DNA of 64,000 nt from Duganella guangzhouensis (GCF_009674535.1 NZ_WKJK01000014.1:62001-126000), one strand, 5' to 3'; numbered from the stretch's first letter, positions 46,234 to 55,330 are shown. Numbers and translations: made by a program. Notes: generated by a model not told the origin, from the letters alone.

Positions 46234-47424
46234 ATGCAGTTCGATGTCCGCACCCTGTCGGCCGAGATGGTGATCTCGCATCTGGTGATCGATGGCCGCG
46301 ATGAAGCGGACGCGCGTCGCCAGGTCGAGGCGCGCGGGCTGTTCGTCAGCGCCATCACGCCGGTACGGGCCGGTTTACCAGGCCGTCGCGGCAAGCGCCG
46401 CGCTTTGTCGCTGGTGCTGTTCAGCCAGGAGCTGCTGGCGCTGCTGACCGCCGGCCTGGGCATCGTTGAAGGGCTGGAAGCGCTGCTGGAAAAAGAAGCC
46501 AATCCGGCCACGCGCGGCGTGCTGGAACGGCTGTTGGCCGGACTGCGCGAAGGCCAGCGCTTTTCCGCCGTGCTGGCCGAGCAGCCGGATTTGTTCCCGC
46601 CGCTGTATGTCGGCATCGTCAAGGCCGCCGAGGGCACCTCGGATCTGCCACGCTCGCTGGCGCGCTTCATCGATTATCAGCAGCGCATCGATCTGGTGCG
46701 CGCCAAACTGGTGTCGGCCGCGATCTATCCCTGCATCCTGCTGCTGGTCGGTGGCGGCGTGTCGCTGTTCCTGATCGGTTATGTGGTGCCGCGCTTTGCC
46801 GAGGTTTACCAAGGCGCCGGCCGCAACCTGCCATGGCTGTCGCAACAGATGCTGAACTGGGGCCAGTTCGCCGGCGCCCATACCACGCTGCTGTTGGCCG
46901 GCATCGCCGCCGTGCTGACAACGCTGGTGCTGGGCATGCGCCAGCTGTTGGCCAATGGCGGCATGGCGCGCCTGCTGGGCAAGCTGCCCGGTATCGGCGA
47001 GCGGGTGCGCATCTACGAACTGTCGCGGCTCTACCTGACGCTGGGCATGCTGAGCGAAGGCGGCATCACCATCGTGCACGCGATCGAAACGGTGCAGGGC
47101 ATGGTATCGGCCGGCATGCGCCAGCAATTGCAGAACGCGCGCGCCGAAGTGGAGGCGGGCATGCCGCTGTCGACCGCCTTTGATGCCAGCGGCCTGACCA
47201 CGCCGATCTCGCTACGCATGCTGCGGGTGGGCGAACGCACCGGCGACATGGGGCCGATGCTGACCCAGTCGGCGGCGTTCTACGACGGTGAAATCAGTCG
47301 TTGGATCGAGCGCTTCACGCGCACTTTCGAGCCGCTGCTGATGGCGGCCATCGGCCTGGTGGTGGGCGCCATTGTGGTGCTGTTGTACATGCCGATCTTC
47401 GATCTGGCGGGAGATATGTCATGA
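46234..47424 (+). CDS. gspF: GspF-like inner-membrane platform protein
   Basis: A 396-residue type II secretion F-family protein. Two repeated T2SSF domains (about 65-190 and 270-390) with three hydrophobic segments: near residues 165-187, 215-240 and 370-390. Recognisable are LFSQELLALLTAGLGIVEGLEALLEKE and LYLTLGMLSEGGITIVHAIETV. It anchors the pseudopilus assembly machine in the inner membrane and contacts the ATPase. Its stop overlaps the gspE start in ATGA. Confidence 0.88.
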   Translation: MQFDVRTLSAEMVISHLVIDGRDEADARRQVEARGLFVSAITPVRAGLPGRRGKRRALSLVLFSQELLALLTAGLGIVEGLEALLEKEANPATRGVLERLLAGLREGQRFSAVLAEQPDLFPPLYVGIVKAAEGTSDLPRSLARFIDYQQRIDLVRAKLVSAAIYPCILLLVGGGVSLFLIGYVVPRFAEVYQGAGRNLPWLSQQMLNWGQFAGAHTTLLLAGIAAVLTTLVLGMRQLLANGGMARLLGKLPGIGERVRIYELSRLYLTLGMLSEGGITIVHAIETVQGMVSAGMRQQLQNARAEVEAGMPLSTAFDASGLTTPISLRMLRVGERTGDMGPMLTQSAAFYDGEISRWIERFTRTFEPLLMAAIGLVVGAIVVLLYMPIFDLAGDMS

Positions 47425-49100
47425 CGGTGATCGATACCGCACTGCTGGCGCGCGCGCGTCATCTGCGCCAGCAATCCAAGCGCGCGCTGGTGGAGGAACT
47501 GGAAGCGCTGACCGGCACCGAACCGCGCCTGCTGGTGCAGGCGCTGGCGCAGCCGTTCGGCATGACGGTGCTGGAGACGGTCGACATGCTGGCCTATGAG
47601 CCGGCGTGGGATTTGCTGCCGCTGTCGCAGGCGATGGCGCGCGCCTGCGTGCTGCTGCGCGCGCATGACGGCATGGTGGTGGGCGTGATCGCCGATCCGT
47701 TCGATCTCGATCTGCAAACCTGGCTGGGCACGCAGGCGCGCGCCACGCCGGCCGCGCCGCTGGCCACGCGGCTGGCTTTGCAGGCCGACATCCAGGCATA
47801 CCTGTCCAAGCAGGAGGAGTCTGCGCGTGCCACTGACACACTGCTGCCCGGCGCCAGCGAGGGACGGCGCGATGGCAAGACGGCGGCGGTGCTGTCGTTT
47901 GCCTCGGTGTCGGAGGGCGCCAGTCCGGCGGTACGGCTGGTGAATTCGACGCTGTACGATGCGCTCAAAGCCGGCGCTTCCGACATCCACCTGGAAAGCA
48001 CGGCTGGCGGGCTGGCGGTCAAGTACCGTGTCGACGGTGTGCTGGATCACGCCACCGCCGTTAACGGTATCGACGTGGCGGAGCAGATCATCTCGCGCAT
48101 CAAGGTGCTGGCGGAGCTGGATATCGCCGAGCGCCGCATTCCGCAGGACGGCAGCTTCCGCGTCGAGTCGGGCGGGCGCGAGATCGATTTGCGGGTGTCT
48201 ATCATGCCGAGCATACACGGCGAGGACGCGGTGATCCGTATCCTCGACAAGCGCGCCATGATTGAAGCCTACGGTTCACTGACGCTGGAGGCGCTGGGCT
48301 TCGACGCACCCTCGCTGGCCACGCTGCGCACGCTGGCACAAGAGGCGTATGGCATGCTGCTGGTGACCGGTCCTACCGGTTCCGGCAAGACCACCACGCT
48401 GTACGCGGCGCTGACCGAGATCCACAACGGCCGCGAAAAAATCATCACCATCGAAGACCCGGTCGAGTACCAACTGCCCGGCATTCTGCAGATTCCAGTC
48501 AACGAGAAAAAGGGGCTGACCTTCGCCAAGGGCTTGCGCTCGATCCTGCGCCACGATCCGGACAAGATCATGGTGGGCGAGATCCGCGACCGCGAGACGG
48601 CGGAAATCGCCGTGCAGTCGGCGTTGACCGGCCACCTGGTGCTGACCACGGTGCACGCGAATAATGTGTTTGACGTGTTTGGCCGCTTCACCCACATGGG
48701 CATCGATCCGTATGCGTTCGTGTCGGCGCTGAACGGCATCTGGGCGCAGCGCCTGATCCGCATCAACTGCCCGCACTGCGCCACCGAGTACACTCCGGAC
48801 GATCATGAACTGGCCAGCGTTGGCATGACGCGCGCCGATGCGCATGAGTACCGCTTCATGCAGGGCAAAGGCTGCGGCGACTGTCGAGGCACCGGCTACA
48901 AGGGACGCCGCTCGATCGCCGAGATCCTGACGCTGAATGACGAGATTCGCGAACTGATCGTCGACAAGCGACCGATCCGCCAGATCAAGCAGGCGGCGTA
49001 TGAAAACGGCACGCGCAGCCTGCGCCAGGCCGCGCTGGAACTGGTCAAGCGTGGCGGCACCACGCTGGCGGAAATTAAACGGGTGACTTTGCATGCGTAG
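47421..49100 (+). CDS. gspE: GspE/PulE-type secretion ATPase
   Basis: A 559-residue cytosolic hexameric ATPase that powers pseudopilus assembly. An N-terminal GspE-N domain (1-110) precedes the ATPase core: ASDIHLES, Walker A GPTGSGKTT (316-324), the Asp-box IITIEDPVEYQL, Walker B with VGEIRDRETAEIAVQSALTGH and the Zn-binding tetracysteine CPHC (about 451) and CGDC (about 485). The ATG at 47421 overlaps the gspF stop; the frame is open further upstream only within gspF. Its own stop overlaps the next gene. Confidence 0.92.
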   Translation: MTVIDTALLARARHLRQQSKRALVEELEALTGTEPRLLVQALAQPFGMTVLETVDMLAYEPAWDLLPLSQAMARACVLLRAHDGMVVGVIADPFDLDLQTWLGTQARATPAAPLATRLALQADIQAYLSKQEESARATDTLLPGASEGRRDGKTAAVLSFASVSEGASPAVRLVNSTLYDALKAGASDIHLESTAGGLAVKYRVDGVLDHATAVNGIDVAEQIISRIKVLAELDIAERRIPQDGSFRVESGGREIDLRVSIMPSIHGEDAVIRILDKRAMIEAYGSLTLEALGFDAPSLATLRTLAQEAYGMLLVTGPTGSGKTTTLYAALTEIHNGREKIITIEDPVEYQLPGILQIPVNEKKGLTFAKGLRSILRHDPDKIMVGEIRDRETAEIAVQSALTGHLVLTTVHANNVFDVFGRFTHMGIDPYAFVSALNGIWAQRLIRINCPHCATEYTPDDHELASVGMTRADAHEYRFMQGKGCGDCRGTGYKGRRSIAEILTLNDEIRELIVDKRPIRQIKQAAYENGTRSLRQAALELVKRGGTTLAEIKRVTLHA

Positions 49101-49881
49101 AGCGATCGGACAATCACTGCGCATCGACATCGCGCCGCATGCGGTCAGCGTGCAGCTGGCCAGCCGCTGGTCGCTTGGACGTCGCGCGGCGTCCGCTGCC
49201 GAGGGCTCGGTGCTGGCCGCGCAGACCATCGCGCCATCCGCCGACCATCCGTTCGACGCCATCGCCAACGCGCTGCGCGCGCTGCTGGGCGAACTGGATG
49301 TTAAAGGGTGGCCGGTCAGCTTCCTGCTGGCCGATGAATTGACGCGCATGTGGCGCGTGACGCCACCGCCCGGCGCTGCCCGCATGGCCGATCTGGAAGC
49401 CGCCGCCGGTCTGCGCTTCCAGTCGCTGTACGGCGAACCACCCACCACCTGGCAACTGTCTGCCGATTGGAGCGCCACCCAGTCCTTCTTCACCGCCGCC
49501 GTGCCGCGCATCTTGCTGGCCGCACTTGGCAAAGTAGCGCAGGACTGCAAGTTGACCATCGTCGCGATCGAACCACGTTTCGTGCATGCCTGGAACCGCA
49601 GCCGGCGCGGCCTTAAAGCCGGCGCCTGGTTCGGCCACGTGCACGACAACCTGCTGACATTGGCCGCCACCGAAACCGGCGGCAAACAACTGCGCGCCAT
49701 CCGTGCCATGCCGATCCCGCACGGCGCCGATCAGCACTGGCTGACGCAAACCCTGCAACGCGAAGCGCTGCTGCTGGACATGGAAGCCCCAGCGCTGCTG
49801 CAAGTGCACGGCAATGCCCCGGCCAACTGGACCCAGCCGACCAGCAGCGCCGCCCACATCCCCTGCACGCAGCTGACATGA
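49093..49881 (+). CDS. PilM/GspL-like cytoplasmic component (putative)
   Basis: A 262-residue protein without a signal peptide or clear membrane helix. By position between the ATPase and a PilN-like gene it would correspond to PilM or the cytoplasmic part of GspL, which is an actin-like fold contacting GspE. The sequence (SLRIDIAPHAVSVQL at the start, an internal DLEAAAGLRFQ) is only loosely compatible. It overlaps gspE by eight bases and the next gene by four. Function by synteny. Confidence 0.5.
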   Translation: MRRAIGQSLRIDIAPHAVSVQLASRWSLGRRAASAAEGSVLAAQTIAPSADHPFDAIANALRALLGELDVKGWPVSFLLADELTRMWRVTPPPGAARMADLEAAAGLRFQSLYGEPPTTWQLSADWSATQSFFTAAVPRILLAALGKVAQDCKLTIVAIEPRFVHAWNRSRRGLKAGAWFGHVHDNLLTLAATETGGKQLRAIRAMPIPHGADQHWLTQTLQREALLLDMEAPALLQVHGNAPANWTQPTSSAAHIPCTQLT

Positions 49882-50414
49882 ACATCGACTTCGCCCCGCG
49901 CAGCCTGCGCCGTACCCTGTTCCATTTGCACCCAGCCGTGCTGGCGCTGGCCGGCGTTGGCCTGCTGTTGTGCGCCGGCGCCGCCGTCGTTGGCTGGAAA
50001 CTGCTGGAACAGCAGCGCGAACGCCAGCACCAACTGCAGCACTTGCGCGAACGCGTCGCCGCGTTGACGGCAAGGCCGCAGGAAGTGGCGCGCATCGCCA
50101 TTCCCGAAGCGCAGGCGGCCTTCGTCAATGGCGCCATCATGCAACTCAACCTGCCATGGCGCGAACTGCAGGACGCCGTGCTGGCCGCCACGCCGCGCAC
50201 CGTGGCGCTGCTGGCGATGGAGCCCGATCCGCGCAAGCGCATCCTGAAAATCACCGCCGAGACTAAAAACAGCGACGACATGGTCGACTACATCGCCGCG
50301 CTGAAAGAGCAGGAGAGCTTCAGCGGCGTGGTGCTGACTCGCCACGAAATCAACGAGCAGGACCCCAACCGCCCGCTGCGGTTCCAGCTGGAGGCGACAT
50401 GGCTCGCGCGCTGA
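49878..50414 (+). CDS. PilN-like inner-membrane assembly protein (putative)
   Basis: A 178-residue bitopic protein: a short cytoplasmic N-terminus (MNIDFAPRSLRRTLFHLHP), a membrane helix at about residues 20-40 (AVLALAGVGLLLCAGAAVV), a coiled coil (LEQQRERQHQLQHLRERV) and a ferredoxin-like periplasmic domain. This is the PilN or GspL-C-terminal layout. It overlaps its neighbours at both ends. The match is topological rather than by clear motif. Confidence 0.6.
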   Translation: MNIDFAPRSLRRTLFHLHPAVLALAGVGLLLCAGAAVVGWKLLEQQRERQHQLQHLRERVAALTARPQEVARIAIPEAQAAFVNGAIMQLNLPWRELQDAVLAATPRTVALLAMEPDPRKRILKITAETKNSDDMVDYIAALKEQESFSGVVLTRHEINEQDPNRPLRFQLEATWLAR

Positions 50415-50962
50415 ACAACATCAACCTTGCCGCATTGCTGCTGCGTGCCCGCATCGCGGTGCAGCGTGTCGGCGTGCCGGCCTGCGTGGCGGTAGCGCTG
50501 TGCGTGGCCGGCGTGGCCGCGTGGGCCTGGCTGCTGCCGCAGCGCGCCGCGCAGCAGAAGGTGATGGACCAGCCGCTGCCGGCGCCCGCCACGCTGGTGA
50601 CGGCGCCACCACCGCCGTCCGCTAACCAGAATCTGGCCGAGTTCTACCAAGTGCTGGGTGAGCAGCGCTACGCCGAGCAGCAGGTGAAAGTGCTGTTCGA
50701 CCTCGCCGCCAAATCCAGCCTGGTGCTGAATCAGGGCGAATACAAAAACGCTTACGACAAGGCCAGCCGCGTCAGCACCTATCAGATCATCCTGCCGGTG
50801 AAGGGGCAGTACCAGGCCATCTGGCAGTTCGCCATGCAGGGCTTGCGCGAGATGCCGTTCGCGTCACTGGATGAAGTGGCGTTCCGCCGCGAGACCATTG
50901 CTGAACCGGCGGTGGAAGCACGGCTGCGTTTCACCCTTTACCTGAAGGATGGCGCGCCATGA
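50399..50962 (+). CDS. PilO/GspM-like inner-membrane assembly protein (putative)
   Basis: A 187-residue bitopic protein: cytoplasmic N-terminus, membrane helix at about 26-47 (ACVAVALCVAGVAAWAWLL), and a periplasmic domain with YQIILPVKGQYQAIWQFAMQGLREMPFASLDEVAFRRE in outline, which resembles the PilO/GspM ferredoxin-like domain. With the PilN-like gene it should form the alignment subcomplex. It overlaps the preceding gene by 16 bases and the next one by four. Confidence 0.6.
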   Translation: MARALNNINLAALLLRARIAVQRVGVPACVAVALCVAGVAAWAWLLPQRAAQQKVMDQPLPAPATLVTAPPPPSANQNLAEFYQVLGEQRYAEQQVKVLFDLAAKSSLVLNQGEYKNAYDKASRVSTYQIILPVKGQYQAIWQFAMQGLREMPFASLDEVAFRRETIAEPAVEARLRFTLYLKDGAP

Positions 50963-51561
50963 AACCCTATCAGATCGTGATGGTGCTGGCGCTGGTGGGC
51001 GCGGCCGGGCTGGTACTGTTTGGCGATAACTCGCCCGCCAGCGGCATCGCGGAACCGGTGGCGCGCGCGGCCGGCGCAGGCGCGCAGGGTGCCGCCGATG
51101 GCCGCGTTGCGGATACCGCCACCGTTAGCACGCCATCCGCGCCATCCGCGCCATCTCGCGGCGCCGCGCGCGACGGCAAGCCCTCGATCGAGCCGGAAAT
51201 CCTGCGCTTGACGCCACGCGCCACGCTGGTGGGCGACGCCGGTGATGCCACCTTCGCGGCCGGCGAGGGCGTCTTCATGGGCCAGAACTGGAACCCGCCG
51301 CCGCCACCGCCGCCGCCGCCATCGAAAACCCCGCCGCCGCCACCGATGGCGCCACCGATGCCGTTTATCTATCTCGGCAAGGCACTGGCGGATGGCGCGT
51401 GGGAAGTCTATCTGGCGCGCGGCGACAAGACCTACTCGGTGCGGCTGCAAACCGTTATTGATGGTACTTACCGCGTCGAGCGCATCGCGCCACCGCTGAT
51501 GTCCCTGACCTATCTGCCTTTGAATCAGCAACAACAGATGAATATTGGAGTTCTTGAGTGA
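50959..51561 (+). CDS. PilP/GspC-like periplasmic connector with poly-proline linker (putative)
   Basis: A 200-residue protein. N-terminal membrane helix (residues 4-22), an Ala/Pro/Ser-rich linker, then a proline tract PPPPPPPPP-SKT-PPPPP at about residues 114-130. A C-terminal ~70-residue domain follows (FIYLGKALADGAWEVYLARG ... YRVERIAPPLMSLTYLPL), resembling the HR/PilP beta-sandwich that links the inner membrane to the secretin. A group of similar proteins carries the label secretion system X in databases. The proline run should need EF-P for translation. It overlaps the secretin gene by one base. Confidence 0.6.
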   Translation: MKPYQIVMVLALVGAAGLVLFGDNSPASGIAEPVARAAGAGAQGAADGRVADTATVSTPSAPSAPSRGAARDGKPSIEPEILRLTPRATLVGDAGDATFAAGEGVFMGQNWNPPPPPPPPPSKTPPPPPMAPPMPFIYLGKALADGAWEVYLARGDKTYSVRLQTVIDGTYRVERIAPPLMSLTYLPLNQQQQMNIGVLE

Positions 51562-53549
51562 TGGCTAGCTCCCTGAAAAATATCGGCCGCTGTGCCTTGC
51601 TGGCCATGGCGCTGAGCGGCTGCGCCGCCCAAATGGCCTTCCGCGACGGCAATGACCTGATCGCGAAAAACCAGATCGAGGCGGGCCTGGCCAAATACCA
51701 GGAAGCCGTGCGCGCCGAACCTGGCAACGCTGAATACCGTTCCGTCTTCCTGAGCGCGCGCGACCGCGCCACCTTGCAGGTGCTGGACAAGGCTGAACGC
51801 GATCAGGCCGAAGGCCGCACCGTGCAGGCGGAGCAGGGCTTCCGCCGCGTGTTGGCGATCGATGGGCAGAACGAGCGCGCCGTCAACGGTCTGCGCGCGC
51901 TGGAACGCGACAGCCGCCAGGCGCGCCAGCTGGATCTCGCCGCGCAATTGCTGAACAGCGGCCAGTACGAACTGGCGAAGCAGAAGCTCAACGCCATCCT
52001 CAGCGAAACCCCGGCCAACGAGAAGGCGCGCCTGATGCTGCGCGAAGCGGCCGACAAGACCGCCGCGCCGGCGGTGGAATCGGGCCTGGCGAAAAGCTAC
52101 AAGCAGCCGATCAGCATCGAATTCCGCGACGCGCCGCTGAAGCAGGTGTTCGAAATCATCTCGCGCCGTTCGGGTCTGAACTTCGTGTTCGACAAGGACG
52201 TGAAGACCGACCAGAAAACCACCGTCCTGCTGAAGAACAGCACGGTGGAATCGGCGATCTACTTCCTGCTGCTGACCAACCAGCTGGAACAGCAGGTCAT
52301 GGACGCCAACACCATCCTGATTTATCCGAACGTGGCGGCCAAGATCAAGGAATACCAGGAGATGACGGTGAAGACCTTCTTCCTGGCCAATGCCGAGGCC
52401 AAGCTGGTGGCCAACACGCTGAAGACCATTCTCAAATCGCGCGACGTGGTGGTGGATGAAAAACTCAACCTGCTGATCGTGCGCGACACGCCGGAAGCCA
52501 TCCGCTTGGCCGAACGCCTGATCGCGCTGCAGGACACGGCGGAAGCGGAAGTGATGCTGGAGGTGGAAATCCTCGAAGTGAAGCGCTCCGCGCTGACCGA
52601 TCTGGGCGTGGTATGGCCGACCGGCCTGACCTTCGCGCCGATCGCCAGCTCCACCAGCGGCACCATCACCATCAATGATTTGCGTAATCTGAACGGCAAC
52701 ACCATCGGCGTCACCGGCGCCACCATGGGCATCAACGCCAACAAGAACGCCGCCGATTCCAACCTGCTGGCCAATCCGCGCATCCGCGTGCGCAACAAGG
52801 AAAAGGCCAAGATCGTCATTGGCGACAAGCTGCCGGTGATTACTTCCACCGTCTCCGGCGTCAGCGGCTTTGCCAGCGATTCGGTGACCTACGTCGACGT
52901 CGGTCTGACGCTGCAGGCCGAGCCGACCATCTACCTGAATAACGAAGTGGCGATTCGCATGCAGCTGGAGGTCAGTAACCTGGTCAGCACCGTCACCACC
53001 AAGAACGGCACCACCGCCTATCAGCTGGGTACGCGCCAGGCGTCCACCATGTTGCAGCTGAAGGATGGCGAAAACCAGGTGCTGGCGGGGCTGATTAACA
53101 ATGAAGAGCGCAACTCGTCCAACAAGGTGCCCGGCTTTGCCGAGCTGCCGGTGGTGAGCCGCCTGTTTGGCAGCCAGCGCGACGACAATCAGAAGACCGA
53201 GATTGTGCTGTCGATTACGCCGCATCTGATCCGCAACGTGCAGCGTCCGGAAGCCTCGGCCGCCGAGTTCTCGGCCGGTACCGACGCCAGCTTCCGCCGC
53301 CGTCCGGATCTGACGCCGCGCACGCCGGTCGCGCCAGCGGGCCTGCCGCCGCAAGCGCGTCCCGCCGGCGCCGTGCCGCCTGCGGGCTTGCCAAGCGCCG
53401 CACCATCGGCCACCACGCCGCCGGTCGCATCGCCGGTACAAGCCACCAACTTGTCGGAGACGCAGCCCGCGCCGCTGCCGGCATCCACTGGCGCGCAGCC
53501 GCAGGCCGTGCAGCCGCCGGCCGCCGAACCCGCCCCTGTGCAGCAATAA
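51561..53549 (+). CDS. Secretin with N-terminal TPR-like repeats (lipoprotein)
   Basis: A 662-residue outer-membrane secretin. Lipobox at residues ~17-20 (ALSGC) gives lipidation. Residues 25-150 are TPR-like helices (NDLIAKNQIEAGLAKYQEAV, LLNSGQYELAKQKLNAIL). A secretin/TonB short N-terminal domain (ISIEFRDAPLKQVFEIISRRSGLNFVFDKDV) and an N1-type domain (EMTVKTFFLANAEAKLVANTLKTIL) precede the beta-barrel, which has LLANPRIRVRNKEKAKIVIGDKLPV and VPGFAELPVVSRLFGS. The C-terminal ~85 residues are Pro/Ala-rich. The TPR-plus-secretin form differs from canonical GspD and recalls MshL-like or PilQ-like secretins. GGAG precedes the ATG. Confidence 0.88.
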   Translation: MASSLKNIGRCALLAMALSGCAAQMAFRDGNDLIAKNQIEAGLAKYQEAVRAEPGNAEYRSVFLSARDRATLQVLDKAERDQAEGRTVQAEQGFRRVLAIDGQNERAVNGLRALERDSRQARQLDLAAQLLNSGQYELAKQKLNAILSETPANEKARLMLREAADKTAAPAVESGLAKSYKQPISIEFRDAPLKQVFEIISRRSGLNFVFDKDVKTDQKTTVLLKNSTVESAIYFLLLTNQLEQQVMDANTILIYPNVAAKIKEYQEMTVKTFFLANAEAKLVANTLKTILKSRDVVVDEKLNLLIVRDTPEAIRLAERLIALQDTAEAEVMLEVEILEVKRSALTDLGVVWPTGLTFAPIASSTSGTITINDLRNLNGNTIGVTGATMGINANKNAADSNLLANPRIRVRNKEKAKIVIGDKLPVITSTVSGVSGFASDSVTYVDVGLTLQAEPTIYLNNEVAIRMQLEVSNLVSTVTTKNGTTAYQLGTRQASTMLQLKDGENQVLAGLINNEERNSSNKVPGFAELPVVSRLFGSQRDDNQKTEIVLSITPHLIRNVQRPEASAAEFSAGTDASFRRRPDLTPRTPVAPAGLPPQARPAGAVPPAGLPSAAPSATTPPVASPVQATNLSETQPAPLPASTGAQPQAVQPPAAEPAPVQQ

Positions 53550-53558
53550 GGACGAGCG

Positions 53559-54029
53559 ATGCGCGCGCGTGGATTCACCCTGATCGAGCTGCTGGTGACG
53601 CTGGCCATCCTTGGCTTGCTCAGCGCCCTGGTGATCCCCACCGCGCAAGTGGTGGTGCAGCGCCGTCAGGAACAGGACTTGCGCGAATCGCTACGCGACA
53701 TCCGTCACGCGCTGGACGCCTACAAGCTGGCCTACGATCAGGGCCGCATCACCAAGACCCTGGCCGCCAGCGGCTACCCGAAAACGCTGGAGCTGTTGGT
53801 GGAGGGCGTGCCCGATCAGCAAAACCCCAAGCACGCCAAGATGTACTTCCTGCGCCGCGTGCCGCGCGATCCGTTCAACCCGGACGCCACGCTGAACGAC
53901 GCGCAAACCTGGGGCAAACGTAGCTACGCCAGCGATGCCGATCAGCCGCGCGAAGGTGAGGATGTCTACGATGTGTTCAGCCTCAGTGAAAAAACGGGCC
54001 TGAACGGCGTCCCGTACAAAAAATGGTGA
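53559..54029 (+). CDS. Type II secretion pseudopilin (second)
   Basis: A 156-residue prepilin-like protein: RG-FTLIELLVTLAILGLLSALVIP with Glu at +5, then a helical stem (VVQRRQEQDLRESLRDIRHALDAYKLAYDQGR) and a small globular head with RVPRDPFNP and a C-terminal YDVFSLSEKTGLNG segment similar to GspG heads. It sits nine bases after the secretin gene and overlaps the following pseudopilin frame. Confidence 0.85.
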   Translation: MRARGFTLIELLVTLAILGLLSALVIPTAQVVVQRRQEQDLRESLRDIRHALDAYKLAYDQGRITKTLAASGYPKTLELLVEGVPDQQNPKHAKMYFLRRVPRDPFNPDATLNDAQTWGKRSYASDADQPREGEDVYDVFSLSEKTGLNGVPYKKW

Positions 54030-54031
54030 CC

Positions 54032-54403
54032 ATGAAAACCAAGGGCTTCACGCTGATTGAACTGCTGGTGGTGCTGGGCATTGTGGCCTTGCTGCTGACG
54101 CTCGCCGTGCCGCGCTACTTCCCCAGCGTCGACAAATCGAAGGAAACCATCCTGGCCGATAACCTGCGCAACGTGCGCATGCTGATCGACCAGTACTACG
54201 GCGACACCGGCCGCTATCCCGATTCGCTGGACCAGCTGGTGGAGAAAAAATACCTGCGCGCGCTGCCGTACGACCCGGTCGCGGAAAGCGACGCGGTCTG
54301 GATCATCGTGCCGCCGGAAGATGGCACCAAGGGCGGCGTCTACAACATCCGCAGCGGCGCGCCAGGCAATGACCGCAGCGGCAAGCCTTACGCCGACTGG
54401 TGA
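54032..54403 (+). CDS. Type II secretion pseudopilin (third)
   Basis: A 123-residue prepilin-like protein: KG-FTLIELLVVLGIVALLLTLAVP with Glu at +5, stem SKETILADNLRNVRMLIDQYYGDTGRYPDSLDQLVEKKYLRALPYDP in outline and a head ending NIRSGAPGNDRSGKPYADW. The GRYPDSLDQLVEKKYLR feature is GspG-like. ATG 54032 gives the usual short leader; an ATG three codons earlier overlaps the previous stop and is possible. Coupled to the next gene by TGATG. Confidence 0.85.
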   Translation: MKTKGFTLIELLVVLGIVALLLTLAVPRYFPSVDKSKETILADNLRNVRMLIDQYYGDTGRYPDSLDQLVEKKYLRALPYDPVAESDAVWIIVPPEDGTKGGVYNIRSGAPGNDRSGKPYADW

Positions 54404-55104
54404 TGGTTGCGCCGCGCGCCGGCCGCCAGCGCGGCTTCACTTATTTAAGCCTGATTATTCTGGTCGCCATCATCGGGCTGGCGGCGGCTGCCACGCTGAA
54501 GATTGGCGCTGTGATCCAGCGTAGCAGGGCGGAACAGGAGCTGCTCGACATCGGCGCCGCCTTCAGCGACGCACTGAAGAGCTATGCCGATGCGACGCCG
54601 CAGGGCTTGCCGCCCCAGCCGCCATCGTTGAAGGAGCTGTTGCGGGATCCGCGTTTCCCGGGAACCCGCCGCCACCTGCGCAAGATTTTTGTCGACCCGA
54701 TGACGGGCAAGGCGGAGTGGGGCATTGTCTATCTAGGCGACAAGACGGGCGTGATTGCTGTTTATAGCTTATCGAACGCACAACCTGTCAAGATTGGCAA
54801 TTTTCCTCAGCGCTACGCCGGGTTTGAAGGGAAAAAAAGGATTTCGGAATGGAAGTTTTCAGCCACGGTTAGCGAGACCGCTGTCGCAGGGGCGGAAAAG
54901 CAAGCACAAAATGCAACGATTGTACCTATTTCGCAACAATCTGAAAGTGCGCCGCAAAATATTACCTTGCCAGCTGCTCCAGCGGAGGTCGTGCCGCCGG
55001 CAGAGCAACTCGGTAATCCGGTTTCTCCCTCTGAGGAATCAAATTCTCCTACGGAAAAAACGCCGACCAGCGAGCCTGAACAGCCCCCCGTCGAACCGCT
55101 TTGA
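54403..55104 (+). CDS. Pseudopilin-like protein with acidic Pro-rich tail
   Basis: A 233-residue protein. A prepilin-like N-terminus (RG-FTYLSLIILVAIIGLAAAAT) lacks Glu at +5, which is Leu or Ser here, as in some minor pilins. Residues 30-140 form a GspG-like stem and head (IQRSRAEQELLDIGAAFSDALKSY, IFVDPMTGKAEWGIVYLGD). The last ~70 residues are disordered, rich in Pro, Ser and Glu. The 3' third is AT-richer than the rest. It is the last gene of the operon; a 6-bp hairpin overlaps its stop. Confidence 0.7.
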   Translation: MVAPRAGRQRGFTYLSLIILVAIIGLAAAATLKIGAVIQRSRAEQELLDIGAAFSDALKSYADATPQGLPPQPPSLKELLRDPRFPGTRRHLRKIFVDPMTGKAEWGIVYLGDKTGVIAVYSLSNAQPVKIGNFPQRYAGFEGKKRISEWKFSATVSETAVAGAEKQAQNATIVPISQQSESAPQNITLPAAPAEVVPPAEQLGNPVSPSEESNSPTEKTPTSEPEQPPVEPL

Positions 55105-55121
55105 GGCCGCGCAAAGCCTCA
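55102..55121 (+). terminator. Weak hairpin at end of the secretion operon
   Basis: TGAGGC (55102-55107) and GCCTCA (55116-55121), overlapping the stop codon, then CTTTCTCTC. A short stem and poor U-tract make this a weak terminator at best. Confidence 0.3.
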
Positions 55122-55230
55122 CTTTCTCTCCAATAGTCACTAAAAATGGTGCGGCGCGGACATGATTTTTTTATGATGCGAAAATACTTGCGAAAAAGCA
55201 ATTAAAAATAAAAATTTTGCATTGCAATTA

Positions 55231-55248
55231 ATGTGTTTATGTTATGAT
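55231..55248 (+). promoter_or_regulatory. Extended -10 promoter element of the small PEP-CTERM gene
   Basis: The 16-mer ATGTGTTTATGTTATG (55231-55246) is identical to 30104-30119. It includes an extended -10 TGnTATGAT (TATGAT 55243-55248). The PEP-CTERM ATG is 82 bp downstream. Confidence 0.5.
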
Positions 55249-55330
55249 TCATCTCAGCAGCACTCCTATCAACTAACGTTGTGGCTGGTTTGCAAAGATC
55301 AACCACTATTCCTCTACAGAAGGAACTTAT

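Noticed and set aside
51289..51360. CCG-rich tract as a tandem repeat or CRISPR-like array
   Set aside because: It is the in-frame poly-proline linker of the PilP/GspC-like gene; no spacers or palindromic repeats.
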